Shown here: one piece after another, positions 34,378 through 43,024 of the stretch
Layout of the letters: each line of letters opens with the position of its first letter
Numbering within the stretch: position 1 is the first letter of the stretch
NCBI RefSeq assembly: GCF_001428895.1
Contig: NZ_LMJA01000028.1
Location: 308,638-372,637 of the forward strand
From: Mycobacterium sp. Root265
GTDB taxonomy: Bacteria > Actinomycetota > Actinomycetes > Mycobacteriales > Mycobacteriaceae
Reading direction: 5' to 3'
Length of the DNA: 64,000 bases
Notes under the pieces: generated by a model
What the model was told of the DNA's origin: nothing
The model's database searches: none
The model's input: only the letters and a program-made list of their open reading frames with translations
Translations under genes and position numbers: made by a program

Positions 34378-34812
34378 ATGACACTGACGCCCCGCCCACA
34401 TGGATGGGTGTCTGCCGGCCTGCCGATTTTGGGTGGCCTGGCACTGGCAGCTGCAGCCTTGGTGACCGCATGTACACACGGAGAGAATGGCAGCCAGATA
34501 CCCACGGTCTCGATCCCAACACTGACTGTCTCGACATCGTTCACGACGTCTGCCGGCGGTACCGCGAGCAATTCGGCCGGCACCGAATATGTGTCACCGT
34601 CAACCACATCCGGTGCGGTCCCGACCACCACCACCGCCCTCGCGGTCCCTGGCCCGCCGGAAACCACCTACGTCGAGCCGTCCACCACGTCGGCGCCGAT
34701 CCCCACGACGACATCGTTCATCGGCACCCCGACCACCACCACCCCGACCACGACCACGGTGAGCCCCGAACCGGACATCGGCACCGTGCCCACACCTCCT
34801 GCCGATGGCTGA
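34378..34812 (+). CDS. Threonine/proline-rich lipoprotein
   Basis: A 144-residue exported protein. After a signal segment (SAGLPILGGLALAAAALVT) it has a lipobox VTAC with Cys32, so it should be lipid-anchored on the outside of the membrane. The remainder is low-complexity, dominated by threonine, proline and serine, with runs such as TPTTTTPTTTTV, which resembles O-mannosylated linker regions of mycobacterial secreted proteins. No enzymatic domain is visible. The start ATG at 34378 has AGGAGC upstream. Its last 8 bases overlap the start of the membrane-sensor gene, so the two products are made together and may act together. Confidence 0.75.
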   Translation: MTLTPRPHGWVSAGLPILGGLALAAAALVTACTHGENGSQIPTVSIPTLTVSTSFTTSAGGTASNSAGTEYVSPSTTSGAVPTTTTALAVPGPPETTYVEPSTTSAPIPTTTSFIGTPTTTTPTTTTVSPEPDIGTVPTPPADG

Positions 34813-36322
34813 CAACGCGGATCCGCTTGCGCCGTCGGTACACAAGTGGATCGGCGTCATCGGCCTCGTGATCGCACCCACCACCCTGGTGACAGGCCTG
34901 TGCTACTACTTCGGCTACACCGCCACCCGAAAGATGTTCGGCTATCTGGGTATCGACACCGACGCAGTGGGTTTCACCACCAACGATTACGTGGCGAGAA
35001 GCACGGGAGTGCTCTTCGTTGCCGCCCTGGTGACGCTGCTGGCCGGCACCGCCGTGCTCGGGTTGTGCGTATACCTCGCGCGTATCGCCGAGTCCGGGCA
35101 GCACGCCTCGGCGCTGCGAACCGTGGCGCGGATTCTCGTGGTGGTGGCGGCCGGCACGCTGCTGCGAGGCGTGGTCGGTGTACTCCGTCCGGCGTGGGCC
35201 CCGGATGGGCAGGTCTGGCTGACGCCGGTGACCCTCGCAGTCGGAGCGTGCCTGGTGATGATGTCCGGCTGGGTGTGGCGACTCGCGAAGCCGAAGCACG
35301 AGCGCGCCGCTGTCACGCTCGCGGACCGCGCGCTTGTCGCACTTTCGGTTGCCGTCCTGGTGCTCGCCTTGTTCTGGTCCACCAACCTCTTCGCCACCAA
35401 AGCCGGAGAGGTCGATGGGATCAACGCTGCGGGAAATCTCTGGTCCAGGGAGTCGACCGTCATCCTCGATACGTCCGACCGGCTGTTCCTGCCGAAGGAA
35501 CTGGTGGTGGCGCACAAGCTCACCGATGCCGCCTCCCCGCAGGGAGAGACATTCCGCTACGAGTGCCTACGCCCGTTCGCGGTCCGCGGTGACTCCTGGG
35601 TGCTGATACCGGCCAACTGGCGGCCACAGTTCGGCTACGCCATCATCGTCGACGCCGACGCGACACACCGAATCACGCTGCGCACCATCAAGGATGCACC
35701 CGACCGGATCGGCAATGGTGACAACGTCCGTCGGTACTGGCCCTGCCCGGAAGTCGTGCCGACGGCCTCAGGTGTCGCGGTGCAAGCCATGTTGCCCAGC
35801 GTTACCGAGACCGGGGAACGGCTCGGGATAGCATGGGATGCGGGCGAAGACTACAAACAGGGGCCGGCGGCCCGCAGTCCCGATTCGTCCCGCTGCGCGG
35901 GCGCGGTCGATACGGCGGCCGTGCCGATCCCCGAATCCGAGGGATTCGAGAACCGCTTCGGCCGTAGGCTTGTCGCCCCGGACCAGAAGTCCACCGTCGA
36001 CGAAAGCGTGCTCGAGTTCCGCTCGCCGAGTGAGGCATGGGACTACCTCGTGGCGACCCGAACGGCGTGGTCGGGATGTGTCGGTTCGGAGCTGGTGCTC
36101 GCCGCGCGGGGGCCCGCGCAGCGCTACCGGATCGATGAGGTCGTCGAAACCGACCGGGCAGTCTTCGGCGCGAGCAGCTCGCCGCAGTCCGGACCTCCGT
36201 GCTGGCATGGCGTCGCCGCAATTTCGAATATCGTCGTCGATGTGCGGGCGTGTGGAACCGACACGGCCGTCCGGGCCACCACGCTGGTCGACCACCTGCG
36301 CGATCGGTTTCCCCGCACATAG
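34805..36322 (+). CDS. Multi-pass membrane protein with C-terminal PknH-like sensor domain
   Basis: A 505-residue protein. The N-terminal 200 residues contain about five hydrophobic segments (starting IGVIGLVIAPTTLVTGLCYYF; then VLFVAALVTLLAGTAVLGL; ILVVVAAGTLLRGVVGVL; VTLAVGACLVMMSGWVW; LVALSVAVLVLALFW). The last 150 residues resemble the PknH-type extracellular sensor domain (PF14032): a TAWSGCVGSELVLAA segment, then a second cysteine in PPCWHGVA, ISNIVVDVRACG with a third, and a final helix DHLRDRF. Disulfides are expected, so the domain should be outside. There is no kinase domain. It overlaps the lipoprotein gene by 8 bp. Function unknown; probably envelope sensing. Confidence 0.75.
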   Translation: MADNADPLAPSVHKWIGVIGLVIAPTTLVTGLCYYFGYTATRKMFGYLGIDTDAVGFTTNDYVARSTGVLFVAALVTLLAGTAVLGLCVYLARIAESGQHASALRTVARILVVVAAGTLLRGVVGVLRPAWAPDGQVWLTPVTLAVGACLVMMSGWVWRLAKPKHERAAVTLADRALVALSVAVLVLALFWSTNLFATKAGEVDGINAAGNLWSRESTVILDTSDRLFLPKELVVAHKLTDAASPQGETFRYECLRPFAVRGDSWVLIPANWRPQFGYAIIVDADATHRITLRTIKDAPDRIGNGDNVRRYWPCPEVVPTASGVAVQAMLPSVTETGERLGIAWDAGEDYKQGPAARSPDSSRCAGAVDTAAVPIPESEGFENRFGRRLVAPDQKSTVDESVLEFRSPSEAWDYLVATRTAWSGCVGSELVLAARGPAQRYRIDEVVETDRAVFGASSSPQSGPPCWHGVAAISNIVVDVRACGTDTAVRATTLVDHLRDRFPRT

Positions 36323-36343
36323 CCGCTCGTCCCCGGATCGCGC

Positions 36344-36826
36344 CTAGACAGCCTTCAGATAGCGGCGGGTGATAACCCGCTGCGCCAGCCGGGTGACCGG
36401 CCCGCCGAGCTTGCTCCACCAGGTGGCATGGCGGGCGAACGCCGTCACCTCCGCGTGCACCGTGCCGTCGGCCGGGTCGTAGCGCACCGCGAACAGCTCC
36501 TCACCGGTCTCCGGATGCCCGGGCAGGGTGCCGTAGGCGAACCCGCGCCGATCGGTCTCGTCCAGCACGTAGACCACCCGGCAGGGCGCCCGCAGCGGCC
36601 AGAAACCGACCGTCACCTCGGCGCCGACGGTGGCGACGTCCGCGTCGGCGGTGACCAGCACGCCGGCGCCCCGCTGCATTCCCCAGTGCAGGACGGCATC
36701 GGCAGCGTCCTCGAAGCGGGCCCGGCCGTGCCCGATCACGGCGTGCGCGTGCACGTGCTGATAGCCGTCGGGCAGCGGGCCCCTGGTGGCGCCCACTTCG
36801 GGATAGGTCAGGTCCACACCTGCCAC
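36344..36826 (-). CDS. DUF1990 family protein
   Basis: A 160-residue protein that matches the DUF1990 pattern: LTYPEVGATRG at the start, GYQHVHAHAVIGHG, an alternating strand region ATVGAEVTVGFWPL and CRVVYVLDETDRRGFAYGTLPGHPETGEE (about 81-110), and a C-terminal RYDPADGTVHAEVTAFARHATWW. The family is common in actinobacteria and of unknown function; it looks like a small beta-rich START-like fold. Cytoplasmic. It ends tail to tail 21 bp from the sensor gene and is followed by the GlxA-type regulator, 19 bp upstream on the same strand. Confidence 0.88.
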   Translation of the reverse strand: MAGVDLTYPEVGATRGPLPDGYQHVHAHAVIGHGRARFEDAADAVLHWGMQRGAGVLVTADADVATVGAEVTVGFWPLRAPCRVVYVLDETDRRGFAYGTLPGHPETGEELFAVRYDPADGTVHAEVTAFARHATWWSKLGGPVTRLAQRVITRRYLKAV

Positions 36827-36845
36827 TATGGCACCGGCGGGCCGC

Positions 36846-37820
36846 TCAATCCCGCACCGCGGTGCGAAACCTGTCCCGGTAGGCGCGGGGGCTCACCCCG
36901 AGGTGCTGCACGAACACCCGTCGCATCGTCTCCGCGCTGCCGAAGCCGGCGAGATGGGCGGCCTCGGTGACGCTGCGGCCGGCATCCAGCGCTCCGCGGG
37001 CGCTGTCGATCCGCACCGTCTCGACATAGCGCGCGGGTGTGGTCGCCAATTCGGACCTGAACAACCGGGTGAGTTGCCGTGTGCTCATGGACGCCAGTGC
37101 GGCAAGGCTTTTGACGCTGTGATCAGCGCCCGGGTCGGTGGCGATCGCGGTGACGATGGCGCGCAGCGCCGAATCGGCGGGCGGATCGGATTCCACCAAT
37201 GCCGAGAACTGGGACTGGCCGCCCGCGCGTTTGAGATAGACCACCAGCGATCGCGCCACCGTGCGTACCAGTTCGGCACCGTGGTCCTCCTCGACCAGGG
37301 CCAGCGCCAGGTCGATACCGGCGGTGACGCCGGCCGAGGTGTAGATCTCGCGGTCACGGATGAAGATCGCGTCCGGTTGCACATGGATGTCGGGGAAGGC
37401 CGCGGCGAGCAGACGGACATGACGCCAGTGCGTGGTGGCTCGCCTGCCGCTCAACAGCCCGGCTTGGGCCAGGATGAATGCCCCGGTGCAGATGGATGCC
37501 ATCCGCCGCGTGCGGGGAAGAGCGTCATGGACCGCCCCGACGAGTGCGGGGTCGATGGGCCGGCCGACCAGATCGTCCCCGCCGGCCACCAGCACCGTGT
37601 CTGCGGAAGCGATCTCGTCGATCCGGCGGATCACCGCGAAGCGGCTGCCGACCGACGTGGTGACCTCCCGGCCGTCGACAGAGGCGAAGCTCAGCCGGTA
37701 AGCGGCGCCGAATCGATTGGATTCGGCGAACACCTCGGCGGGGCCCGCCACATCGAGCAGCTTCATCCCGTCGAACACCACCACGACGACGTCGCGCGGA
37801 CTGTGTGCGGGCACCCCCAC
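36846..37820 (-). CDS. GlxA family transcriptional regulator (DJ-1/PfpI + AraC domains)
   Basis: A 324-residue regulator. The N-terminal DJ-1/PfpI-like domain begins VVVVVFDGMKLLDVAGPAEVF and contains the nucleophile-elbow cysteine in SICTGAFILAQAG (about 108). The C-terminal AraC-type domain has two helix-turn-helix motifs: DHSVKSLAALASMSTRQLTRLF (about 235-256) and SVTEAAHLAGFGSAETMRRVF (about 282-302). The start is GTG at 37820 (or GTG at 37814), because longer extensions precede the family N-terminus and overlap the HD-gene promoter. It is divergent from the HD-domain gene (113 bp between starts) and may control it. Effector unknown. Confidence 0.88.
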   Translation of the reverse strand: MGVPAHSPRDVVVVVFDGMKLLDVAGPAEVFAESNRFGAAYRLSFASVDGREVTTSVGSRFAVIRRIDEIASADTVLVAGGDDLVGRPIDPALVGAVHDALPRTRRMASICTGAFILAQAGLLSGRRATTHWRHVRLLAAAFPDIHVQPDAIFIRDREIYTSAGVTAGIDLALALVEEDHGAELVRTVARSLVVYLKRAGGQSQFSALVESDPPADSALRAIVTAIATDPGADHSVKSLAALASMSTRQLTRLFRSELATTPARYVETVRIDSARGALDAGRSVTEAAHLAGFGSAETMRRVFVQHLGVSPRAYRDRFRTAVRD

Positions 37821-37933
37821 ATTGTGTCGCAATCTGTGGGAAAGGTGGCCGATCTGGCACCGCTGCTCACTGGAGTATCGGCACACACTGGTGTCACACG
37901 ACGGAAAACCCAGGAGAACAAGGAGTTTCGACG

Positions 37934-38584
37934 ATGAGCGCATCTACTGACCAGATGGTGGCCGATATCGTGATCCCGAACACCGAGCTGGTGCACGATG
38001 TCACCGAATTCATCCGGGACACCGAGGACGACCTGCTGTTCCATCATTCCCGCCGGGTCTTCCTGTTCGGGATGCTGCATGCCCGCCGTCGCGGACTGCA
38101 GCCGGACCCGGAGTTGCTCTACACCGGCGCGATGTTCCACGACGTCGGCCTGACCGGCGGCTACCGGGACTCGACACTGCGTTTCGAGGTCGACGGGGCC
38201 AACGCGGCCAGGGAGTTCCTGGTGGCGCGTGGAGTCGACGACACTTCGGCGGGACGGGTGTGGCTGGGTATCGCGCTGCACACCACACCCGGCGTGCCCG
38301 AATTCCTGGACCCGGAGGTGGCCCTGGTGACGGCCGGCGTCGAGACCGACGTGCTCGGCATCGGTCTGGACGCGCTGTCGGCCGCCGAGATCGCGGCCGT
38401 CACCGCCGCACATCCGCGGCCGGACTTCAAGAACCGCATCCTGCAGGCCTTCGCCGACGGCAATCGGCACCGCCCGTCGAGCACGTTCGGCAATGTCAAC
38501 GCCGACGTGCTCGCGCGTTACGACAGCGACTTTGTCCGCACCGACTTCGTCGACGTGATCCGCAACAGCGACTGGCCGGAGTAA
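37934..38584 (+). CDS. HD domain-containing protein (phosphohydrolase-like)
   Basis: A 216-residue protein with a metal-binding HD domain: His in LLFHHSRRVFLFG (about 37-49), HD in AMFHDVGLTGGYRD (about 70-83), a later His in IALHTTPGVPEF (about 118) and a final aspartate in TAGVETDVLG. Single-domain HD proteins of this type hydrolyse phosphate esters or act as cyanamide hydratases; this one resembles the latter group in layout but I cannot assign it. AAGGAG precedes the ATG. It is divergent from the GlxA regulator, which is the likely controller. Confidence 0.85.
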   Translation: MSASTDQMVADIVIPNTELVHDVTEFIRDTEDDLLFHHSRRVFLFGMLHARRRGLQPDPELLYTGAMFHDVGLTGGYRDSTLRFEVDGANAAREFLVARGVDDTSAGRVWLGIALHTTPGVPEFLDPEVALVTAGVETDVLGIGLDALSAAEIAAVTAAHPRPDFKNRILQAFADGNRHRPSSTFGNVNADVLARYDSDFVRTDFVDVIRNSDWPE

Positions 38585-38614
38585 CCGGGGCGGGCGTGCA
38601 ATAACGTTGCCGGT

Positions 38615-39235
38615 GTGACGACCGGTGCAGTGCATACAGGCGGTGGGTTCAATCCGCCCGATCCCACCGACCGTGGCGGTCCCGACTACGGGCGCTTCGT
38701 CGAGGCGGTGCGCACCCTGCAGGACCATGCCCGGGCCGCCGATGCGCCCGACGCGGTCATCACCGAGGCCGCCGACCTGATCGAGAAGGTGTCGGCGTTG
38801 CTGGCGCCGTATGAGGCCGACGAATGGCATTCGCCGTCAGGCCGGCGGATGGACCTGCCCAACCGCGGCAACATCATGTCGGTGCCGGTCGACCTGTACG
38901 TCACCGCCGACGGCCGCATCGCCGGCACCGCACAGTTCCGCCGCTACCACCTGGGCCGCAACGGCGCGGTGCACGGCGGCGTGCTCGGTCTGCTGTTCGA
39001 TTCGCTGCTCGGCTTCACCGCGGCCAAACTGACCAAGAGCATGTACCAGCGCACCGCCCACCTGGGCATCGACTACCGAAAGATCGTGCCGATCGGTAAG
39101 GAACTGCAGGTGGACGCCGGCATCGACCGCATCGACGGGCGCAAGATCTTCGTCAGCGGCCGGGTACTCGACGACGGGGTGGTGCTGACCGAGGGGGACG
39201 CGCTTTTCGTCCGACTGAAGCCGGGGCAGCCATGA
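38615..39235 (+). CDS. Hotdog-fold thioesterase, PaaI family
   Basis: A 206-residue protein whose C-terminal half is a hotdog domain: GNIMSVPVDLYVTADGRIAG, then the helix region NGAVHGGVLGLLFDSLLGFTA (about 112-132) with the glycine pair and active-site aspartate typical of the family, and strands HLGIDYRKIVPIGKELQVDA. The N-terminal 70 residues form a helical extension (FVEAVRTLQDHARAADAPDAV). It probably hydrolyses acyl-CoA thioesters. The start is GTG at 38615. The stop overlaps the TIGR02611 gene (ATGA), so the two are coupled. The substrate is not known. Confidence 0.88.
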   Translation: MTTGAVHTGGGFNPPDPTDRGGPDYGRFVEAVRTLQDHARAADAPDAVITEAADLIEKVSALLAPYEADEWHSPSGRRMDLPNRGNIMSVPVDLYVTADGRIAGTAQFRRYHLGRNGAVHGGVLGLLFDSLLGFTAAKLTKSMYQRTAHLGIDYRKIVPIGKELQVDAGIDRIDGRKIFVSGRVLDDGVVLTEGDALFVRLKPGQP

Positions 39236-39675
39236 GCGTCGACGAGAAGCACAGCGAGGAGCGCGGGGAGCGCAAGCGCGCCTGGGCCCGCTGGCGCGAC
39301 AAGATCCGCGACCGTCCCGTCGCGGATCTGACCTACCGGATCACCGTCGGCGTCGTCGGCACGCTGGTGCTGCTGGTCGGCATCATCACCATCCCGTACC
39401 CGGGACCGGGCTGGGCCATCGTCTTCCTGGGTCTGGGCATCCTGGCCACCGAGTTCCGGGCCGCGCAGGTGGTGCTGCACCACGCGCGGGTCAGGTACGA
39501 CGCCGTGATGGCCTGGTTCACCCGCCAGCACATCGCCGTCAAGGTGCTCAGCGCCTTGTTCACCGCGGCCGTCGTCGTCGTCACCCTGTGGCTGTTCGGG
39601 GCGATCAGTCTGGCCGCCGGCTGGGTCGGTATCGATTGGCCCTGGCTGAAGAGCCCGATCGGCATCGGGTCCTAG
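39232..39675 (+). CDS. TIGR02611 family membrane protein
   Basis: A 147-residue membrane protein with the TIGR02611 pattern: a charged N-terminal 30 residues (EERGERKRAWARWRDKIRDR), YRITVGVVGTLVLLVGIITI, the PYPGPGWAIVFLGLGILATEF block (about 54-74, where PGPGW is the hallmark), and a second hydrophobic segment VLSALFTAAVVVVTLWLFGAI (about 100-122). Family members are small inner-membrane proteins of unknown role. It is translationally coupled to the thioesterase gene and precedes thrS by 69 bp. Confidence 0.9.
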   Translation: MSVDEKHSEERGERKRAWARWRDKIRDRPVADLTYRITVGVVGTLVLLVGIITIPYPGPGWAIVFLGLGILATEFRAAQVVLHHARVRYDAVMAWFTRQHIAVKVLSALFTAAVVVVTLWLFGAISLAAGWVGIDWPWLKSPIGIGS

Positions 39676-39698
39676 CTTCCGCGTGCAGGGACCCCCGA

Positions 39699-39724
39699 TA
39701 GCATGGTCGCGATCACACGACCAT
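39699..39724 (+). promoter_or_regulatory. thrS promoter region and inverted repeat
   Basis: A TAGCAT box (39699-39704) fits the mycobacterial -10 pattern. Overlapping and following it is a perfect 7-bp inverted repeat ATGGTCG-8 bp-CGACCAT (39703-39724), which lies 20 bp before the thrS start. It is either an operator or a 5' leader hairpin. No T-box consensus is present. Confidence 0.45.
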
Positions 39725-39744
39725 TTCGTTTAGGAGATCCACCG

Positions 39745-41793
39745 ATGACCGCCGCCGCCAGTTCCGCCCCCGCAGCCCTCATCCGGGTCGCTGCCGGGAC
39801 TACCGCAGGGGCGGCGGTGCGCGAGGCGGGTCTGCCGGAGCGGGGCGCCCCGGACGCCATCGTCGTGGTGCGCGACGCCGAGGGCCGGTTGCGTGACCTG
39901 AACTGGGTGCCCGACGCCGACGTGGACGTCGAGGCCGTCGCCGCGGACACCGAGGACGGCCGCAGCGTGATCCGGCATTCGTGCGCGCATGTGCTGGCAC
40001 AGGCGGTGCAGGATCTGTTCCCACAGGCAAAGCTCGGCATCGGCCCGCCGATCGTCGACGGCTTCTACTACGACTTCGACGTGGCGGAGCCGTTCACGCC
40101 CGAGGATCTGCAGAAGCTGGAGAAGCGGATGCAGAAGATCATCAAGGACGGCCAGCTGTTCTCCCGCCGCGTCTATGAGTCCAAAGACCAAGCGCGCGTT
40201 GAACTTGCCGACGAGCCGTTCAAGCTCGAACTGGTCGACGACAAGTCCGGGGACCCGGACGTGATGGAGGTCGGCGGCGACGAGCTGACCGCATACGACA
40301 ACCTCAACCCGCGGACCAAGGAGCGGATCTGGGGAGATCTGTGCCGCGGCCCGCACATCCCGACCACCCGATTCATCCCGGCGTTCAAGCTGACCCGCAG
40401 CAGCGCCGCATACTGGCGCGGTAACCAGAACAACGCCAGCCTGCAGCGTGTGTACGGCACCGCCTGGGAATCCCAGGAGGCCCTGGACCGTCATCTCGAA
40501 CTGATCGAGGAGGCCCAGCGCCGCGACCACCGCAAGCTCGGCGTGGAACTGGACCTGTTCAGCTTCCCCGACGAACTCGGTTCGGGTCTGCCGGTGTTCC
40601 ACCCCAAGGGCGGCATCGTCCGCAAGGAGCTGGAGGACTACTCCCGGCAGAAGCACGAACAGGCCGGCTACCAGTTCGTGAACACCCCGCACATCACCAA
40701 GGAGAACCTGTACATCACCTCCGGTCACCTGGAGTGGTACGCGGACGGGATGTTCCCGCCCATGCACATCGATGCCGAGTTCAACGATGACGGCACCGTG
40801 CGCAAACCCGGCCAGGACTACTACCTGAAGCCGATGAACTGCCCCATGCACCACCTGATCTACCGGTCGCGGGGACGGTCCTACCGCGAACTTCCGTTGC
40901 GGCTCTTCGAGTTCGGATCGGTGTACCGCTATGAGAAGTCCGGGGTGGTGCACGGGCTGACCCGGGTTCGCGGTATGACCCAGGACGACGCGCACATCTA
41001 CACCACCCGCGAGCAGATGCGCGAGGAACTGACCGGGCTGCTGCAGTTCGTGCTCGACCTGCTCTCCGACTACGGGCTCGACGACTTCTACCTGGAGCTG
41101 TCCACTCGGGACCCGGAGAAGTCCGTCGGCTCCGATGACATGTGGGAAGAGGCCACCGACACCCTGCGCGAGGTCGCCGAGGCCTCCGGGCTGGCGCTGG
41201 TGCCCGACCCGGGCGGTGCCGCGTTCTACGGACCGAAGATCTCGGTGCAGGTGAAGGACGCGCTGGGCCGGAACTGGCAGATGTCGACGATTCAGCTCGA
41301 CTTCAACATGCCCGACCGTTTCGAGCTGGAGTACACCGCCGCAGACGGAAGCCGGCAGCGGCCGGTGCTGATCCACCGTGCGCTGTTCGGATCCATCGAG
41401 CGTTTCTTCGGTGTGCTCACCGAGCACTATGCGGGTGCGTTCCCGGCCTGGCTGGCTCCGGTGCAGGCGGTCGGTGTTCCGGTCGCCGACGCGCACGTGC
41501 CCTACCTGGAAGACCTTGCGGCTCAACTGCGCACCCGCGGTGTCCGGATCGAGGTGGACTCCAGCGATGACCGGATGGCCAAGAAGATCGTCAATCACAC
41601 CAATCAGCGGGTGCCGTTCATGCTGCTGGCCGGCGATAAGGACATCGAAGCGGGGGCGATCTCCTTCCGGTTCGGAGACCGCAGCCAAGTGAACTCGGTG
41701 CCGCGCGAAGCGGCCGTCGAGGCCATCGTGGACTGGATCACCCGGCGCGAGAACGCGACTCCCAACGCCGAGCTGTTCAGGGTGGATCCGTGA
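39745..41793 (+). CDS. thrS: Threonyl-tRNA synthetase
   Basis: A 682-residue class II aminoacyl-tRNA synthetase that charges tRNA-Thr. Domains in order: N-terminal TGS domain (about 1-65), editing domain with [11 protein letters not shown] (His-x3-His) and the later CRGPHIPTT zinc/editing block, catalytic core with [17 protein letters not shown], the zinc-binding [23 protein letters not shown], and [16 protein letters not shown], then the C-terminal anticodon-binding domain ([18 protein letters not shown] to the end). Start ATG 39745 with TAGGAG upstream; the extension from 39703 lies in the promoter. The stop overlaps the HIT gene in GTGA. It is the first gene of the conserved PIM-synthesis operon (Rv2614c in M. 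tuberculosis). Confidence 0.98.
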   Translation: MTAAASSAPAALIRVAAGTTAGAAVREAGLPERGAPDAIVVVRDAEGRLRDLNWVPDADVDVEAVAADTEDGRSVIRHSCAHVLAQAVQDLFPQAKLGIGPPIVDGFYYDFDVAEPFTPEDLQKLEKRMQKIIKDGQLFSRRVYESKDQARVELADEPFKLELVDDKSGDPDVMEVGGDELTAYDNLNPRTKERIWGDLCRGPHIPTTRFIPAFKLTRSSAAYWRGNQNNASLQRVYGTAWESQEALDRHLELIEEAQRRDHRKLGVELDLFSFPDELGSGLPVFHPKGGIVRKELEDYSRQKHEQAGYQFVNTPHITKENLYITSGHLEWYADGMFPPMHIDAEFNDDGTVRKPGQDYYLKPMNCPMHHLIYRSRGRSYRELPLRLFEFGSVYRYEKSGVVHGLTRVRGMTQDDAHIYTTREQMREELTGLLQFVLDLLSDYGLDDFYLELSTRDPEKSVGSDDMWEEATDTLREVAEASGLALVPDPGGAAFYGPKISVQVKDALGRNWQMSTIQLDFNMPDRFELEYTAADGSRQRPVLIHRALFGSIERFFGVLTEHYAGAFPAWLAPVQAVGVPVADAHVPYLEDLAAQLRTRGVRIEVDSSDDRMAKKIVNHTNQRVPFMLLAGDKDIEAGAISFRFGDRSQVNSVPREAAVEAIVDWITRRENATPNAELFRVDP

Positions 41794-42362
41794 GCGACGA
41801 CGAGGGCATCGTCGACACCGGGGTGGGTGAACCCGACCATCTGCAACGGCTGTGGACGCCGCACAGGATGAGCTACATCGCCGAGTCGCCGATGAAGAAG
41901 GGGGCGGGTTCGGCGCAGTCCAAGGAACCGTTCACCGACATCCCGTCGATGTCCGACGAGGACGGTCTGATGGTGGCGCGCGGGGAACTGGTCTACGCCG
42001 TGCTGAACCTCTACCCGTACAACCCGGGCCATCTGATGGTGGTGCCCTACCGGCGGGTGTCCGAACTCGAGGATCTCAGCGTCGACGAGACCGCCGAGCT
42101 GATGGCGTTCACCCAGAAGGCGATTCGGGTGATGAAGGCGGTGTCGCGGCCGCACGGTTTCAACGTCGGTCTCAACCTGGGCACCTCGGCGGGCGGCTCG
42201 CTGGCCGAGCACCTGCACATGCACGTCGTCCCGCGCTGGGGCGGGGACGCCAATTTCATCACCATCATCGGCGGGTCCAAGGTGATCCCGCAGCTGCTCA
42301 GTGAGACCCGGCGGCTGCTGGCCACCGAATGGGATCGCCTAGACGGGGCCGCTCAGCAGTGA
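41790..42362 (+). CDS. HIT domain protein
   Basis: A 190-residue histidine-triad protein. It has the core strands [24 protein letters not shown] (about 66-90) and the HIT motif HLHMHVV (about 139-145), preceded by the [19 protein letters not shown] block. Members hydrolyse or phosphorolyse dinucleotides such as Ap4A; this one is in the group of Rv2613c, an AP4A phosphorylase in M. tuberculosis. It begins at GTG overlapping thrS by 4 bp and overlaps pgsA by 4 bp (GTGA), so expression follows thrS. Removing the Ap4A made by aminoacyl-tRNA synthetases would explain the pairing. Confidence 0.95.
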   Translation: MSDDEGIVDTGVGEPDHLQRLWTPHRMSYIAESPMKKGAGSAQSKEPFTDIPSMSDEDGLMVARGELVYAVLNLYPYNPGHLMVVPYRRVSELEDLSVDETAELMAFTQKAIRVMKAVSRPHGFNVGLNLGTSAGGSLAEHLHMHVVPRWGGDANFITIIGGSKVIPQLLSETRRLLATEWDRLDGAAQQ

Positions 42363-43024
42363 GCAACTTCTATCTGATGACGCGGGCCGCGTACACCAAG
42401 CTGTCGGGCCCGGTGGCCAGGGCGGCGCTACGCACCGGACTGACCCCGGACAGCATCACCATCCTGGGCACCGCCGGTTCGGTGGTGGCCGCCCTCACCC
42501 TGTACCCGATCGGGCAGCTGTGGTGGGGATCGGTGGCCGTCTTCTTCTTCGTGCTCGCCGACATGCTCGACGGTGCGATGGCACGTGAACGCGGCGGCGG
42601 CACCCGGTTCGGCGCCGTGCTGGACGCGACCTGCGACCGGCTCAGCGACGGCGCGATCTTCGGCGGACTGGTCTGGTGGGCCGCGTTCGGCGCGCACAAC
42701 ACCGCGCTGGTGGTCGCCGGCCTGATCTGCCTGGTGACCTCGCAGGTCATCTCCTATATCAAGGCGCGCGCCGAGGCCAGCGGGCTGCGCGGTGACGGCG
42801 GCATCATCGAACGGCCCGAGCGGCTGGTCATCGTGCTGACCGGCGCCGGCCTGTCCGGTCTGTTCGGGTGGCCGGTCCTGCTGGACGTGGCCATGTGGGG
42901 GCTGGCCGCAGCCAGCCTGGTGACCCTCGCCCAGCGCCTGCACGCCGTGCGCACCTCGCCGGGCGCCATGGACCCCATGCCTTCGGAGCCGGCGGCACCC
43001 TCGTCCGATGGAGACACCGCGTGA
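42359..43024 (+). CDS. pgsA: Phosphatidylinositol phosphate synthase (CDP-alcohol phosphatidyltransferase)
   Basis: A 221-residue membrane protein making phosphatidylinositol phosphate from CDP-diacylglycerol and inositol 1-phosphate, the first step of PIM, LM and LAM synthesis. The motif D-x2-D-G-x2-A-R-x8-G-x3-D-x3-D is complete: Asp68, Asp71, Asp89 and Asp93, which fall at the same numbers as in the M. tuberculosis enzyme. About six hydrophobic segments are visible (for example VAVFFFVLADML and GGLVWWAAF). The GTG start at 42359 overlaps the HIT stop codon. In mycobacteria this gene is essential and called pgsA1 or pis; it is not a phosphatidylglycerophosphate synthase. Confidence 0.96.
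   Translation: MSNFYLMTRAAYTKLSGPVARAALRTGLTPDSITILGTAGSVVAALTLYPIGQLWWGSVAVFFFVLADMLDGAMARERGGGTRFGAVLDATCDRLSDGAIFGGLVWWAAFGAHNTALVVAGLICLVTSQVISYIKARAEASGLRGDGGIIERPERLVIVLTGAGLSGLFGWPVLLDVAMWGLAAASLVTLAQRLHAVRTSPGAMDPMPSEPAAPSSDGDTA

Noticed and set aside
34500-34800. Repeat array or CRISPR in the ACC-rich stretch of the lipoprotein gene
   Set aside because: The repeats are irregular threonine/proline codons in an open frame, without spacers of constant length.
39676-39744. T-box riboswitch before thrS
   Set aside because: The leader is under 70 bp and has no T-box sequence or antiterminator; only a short inverted repeat is visible.
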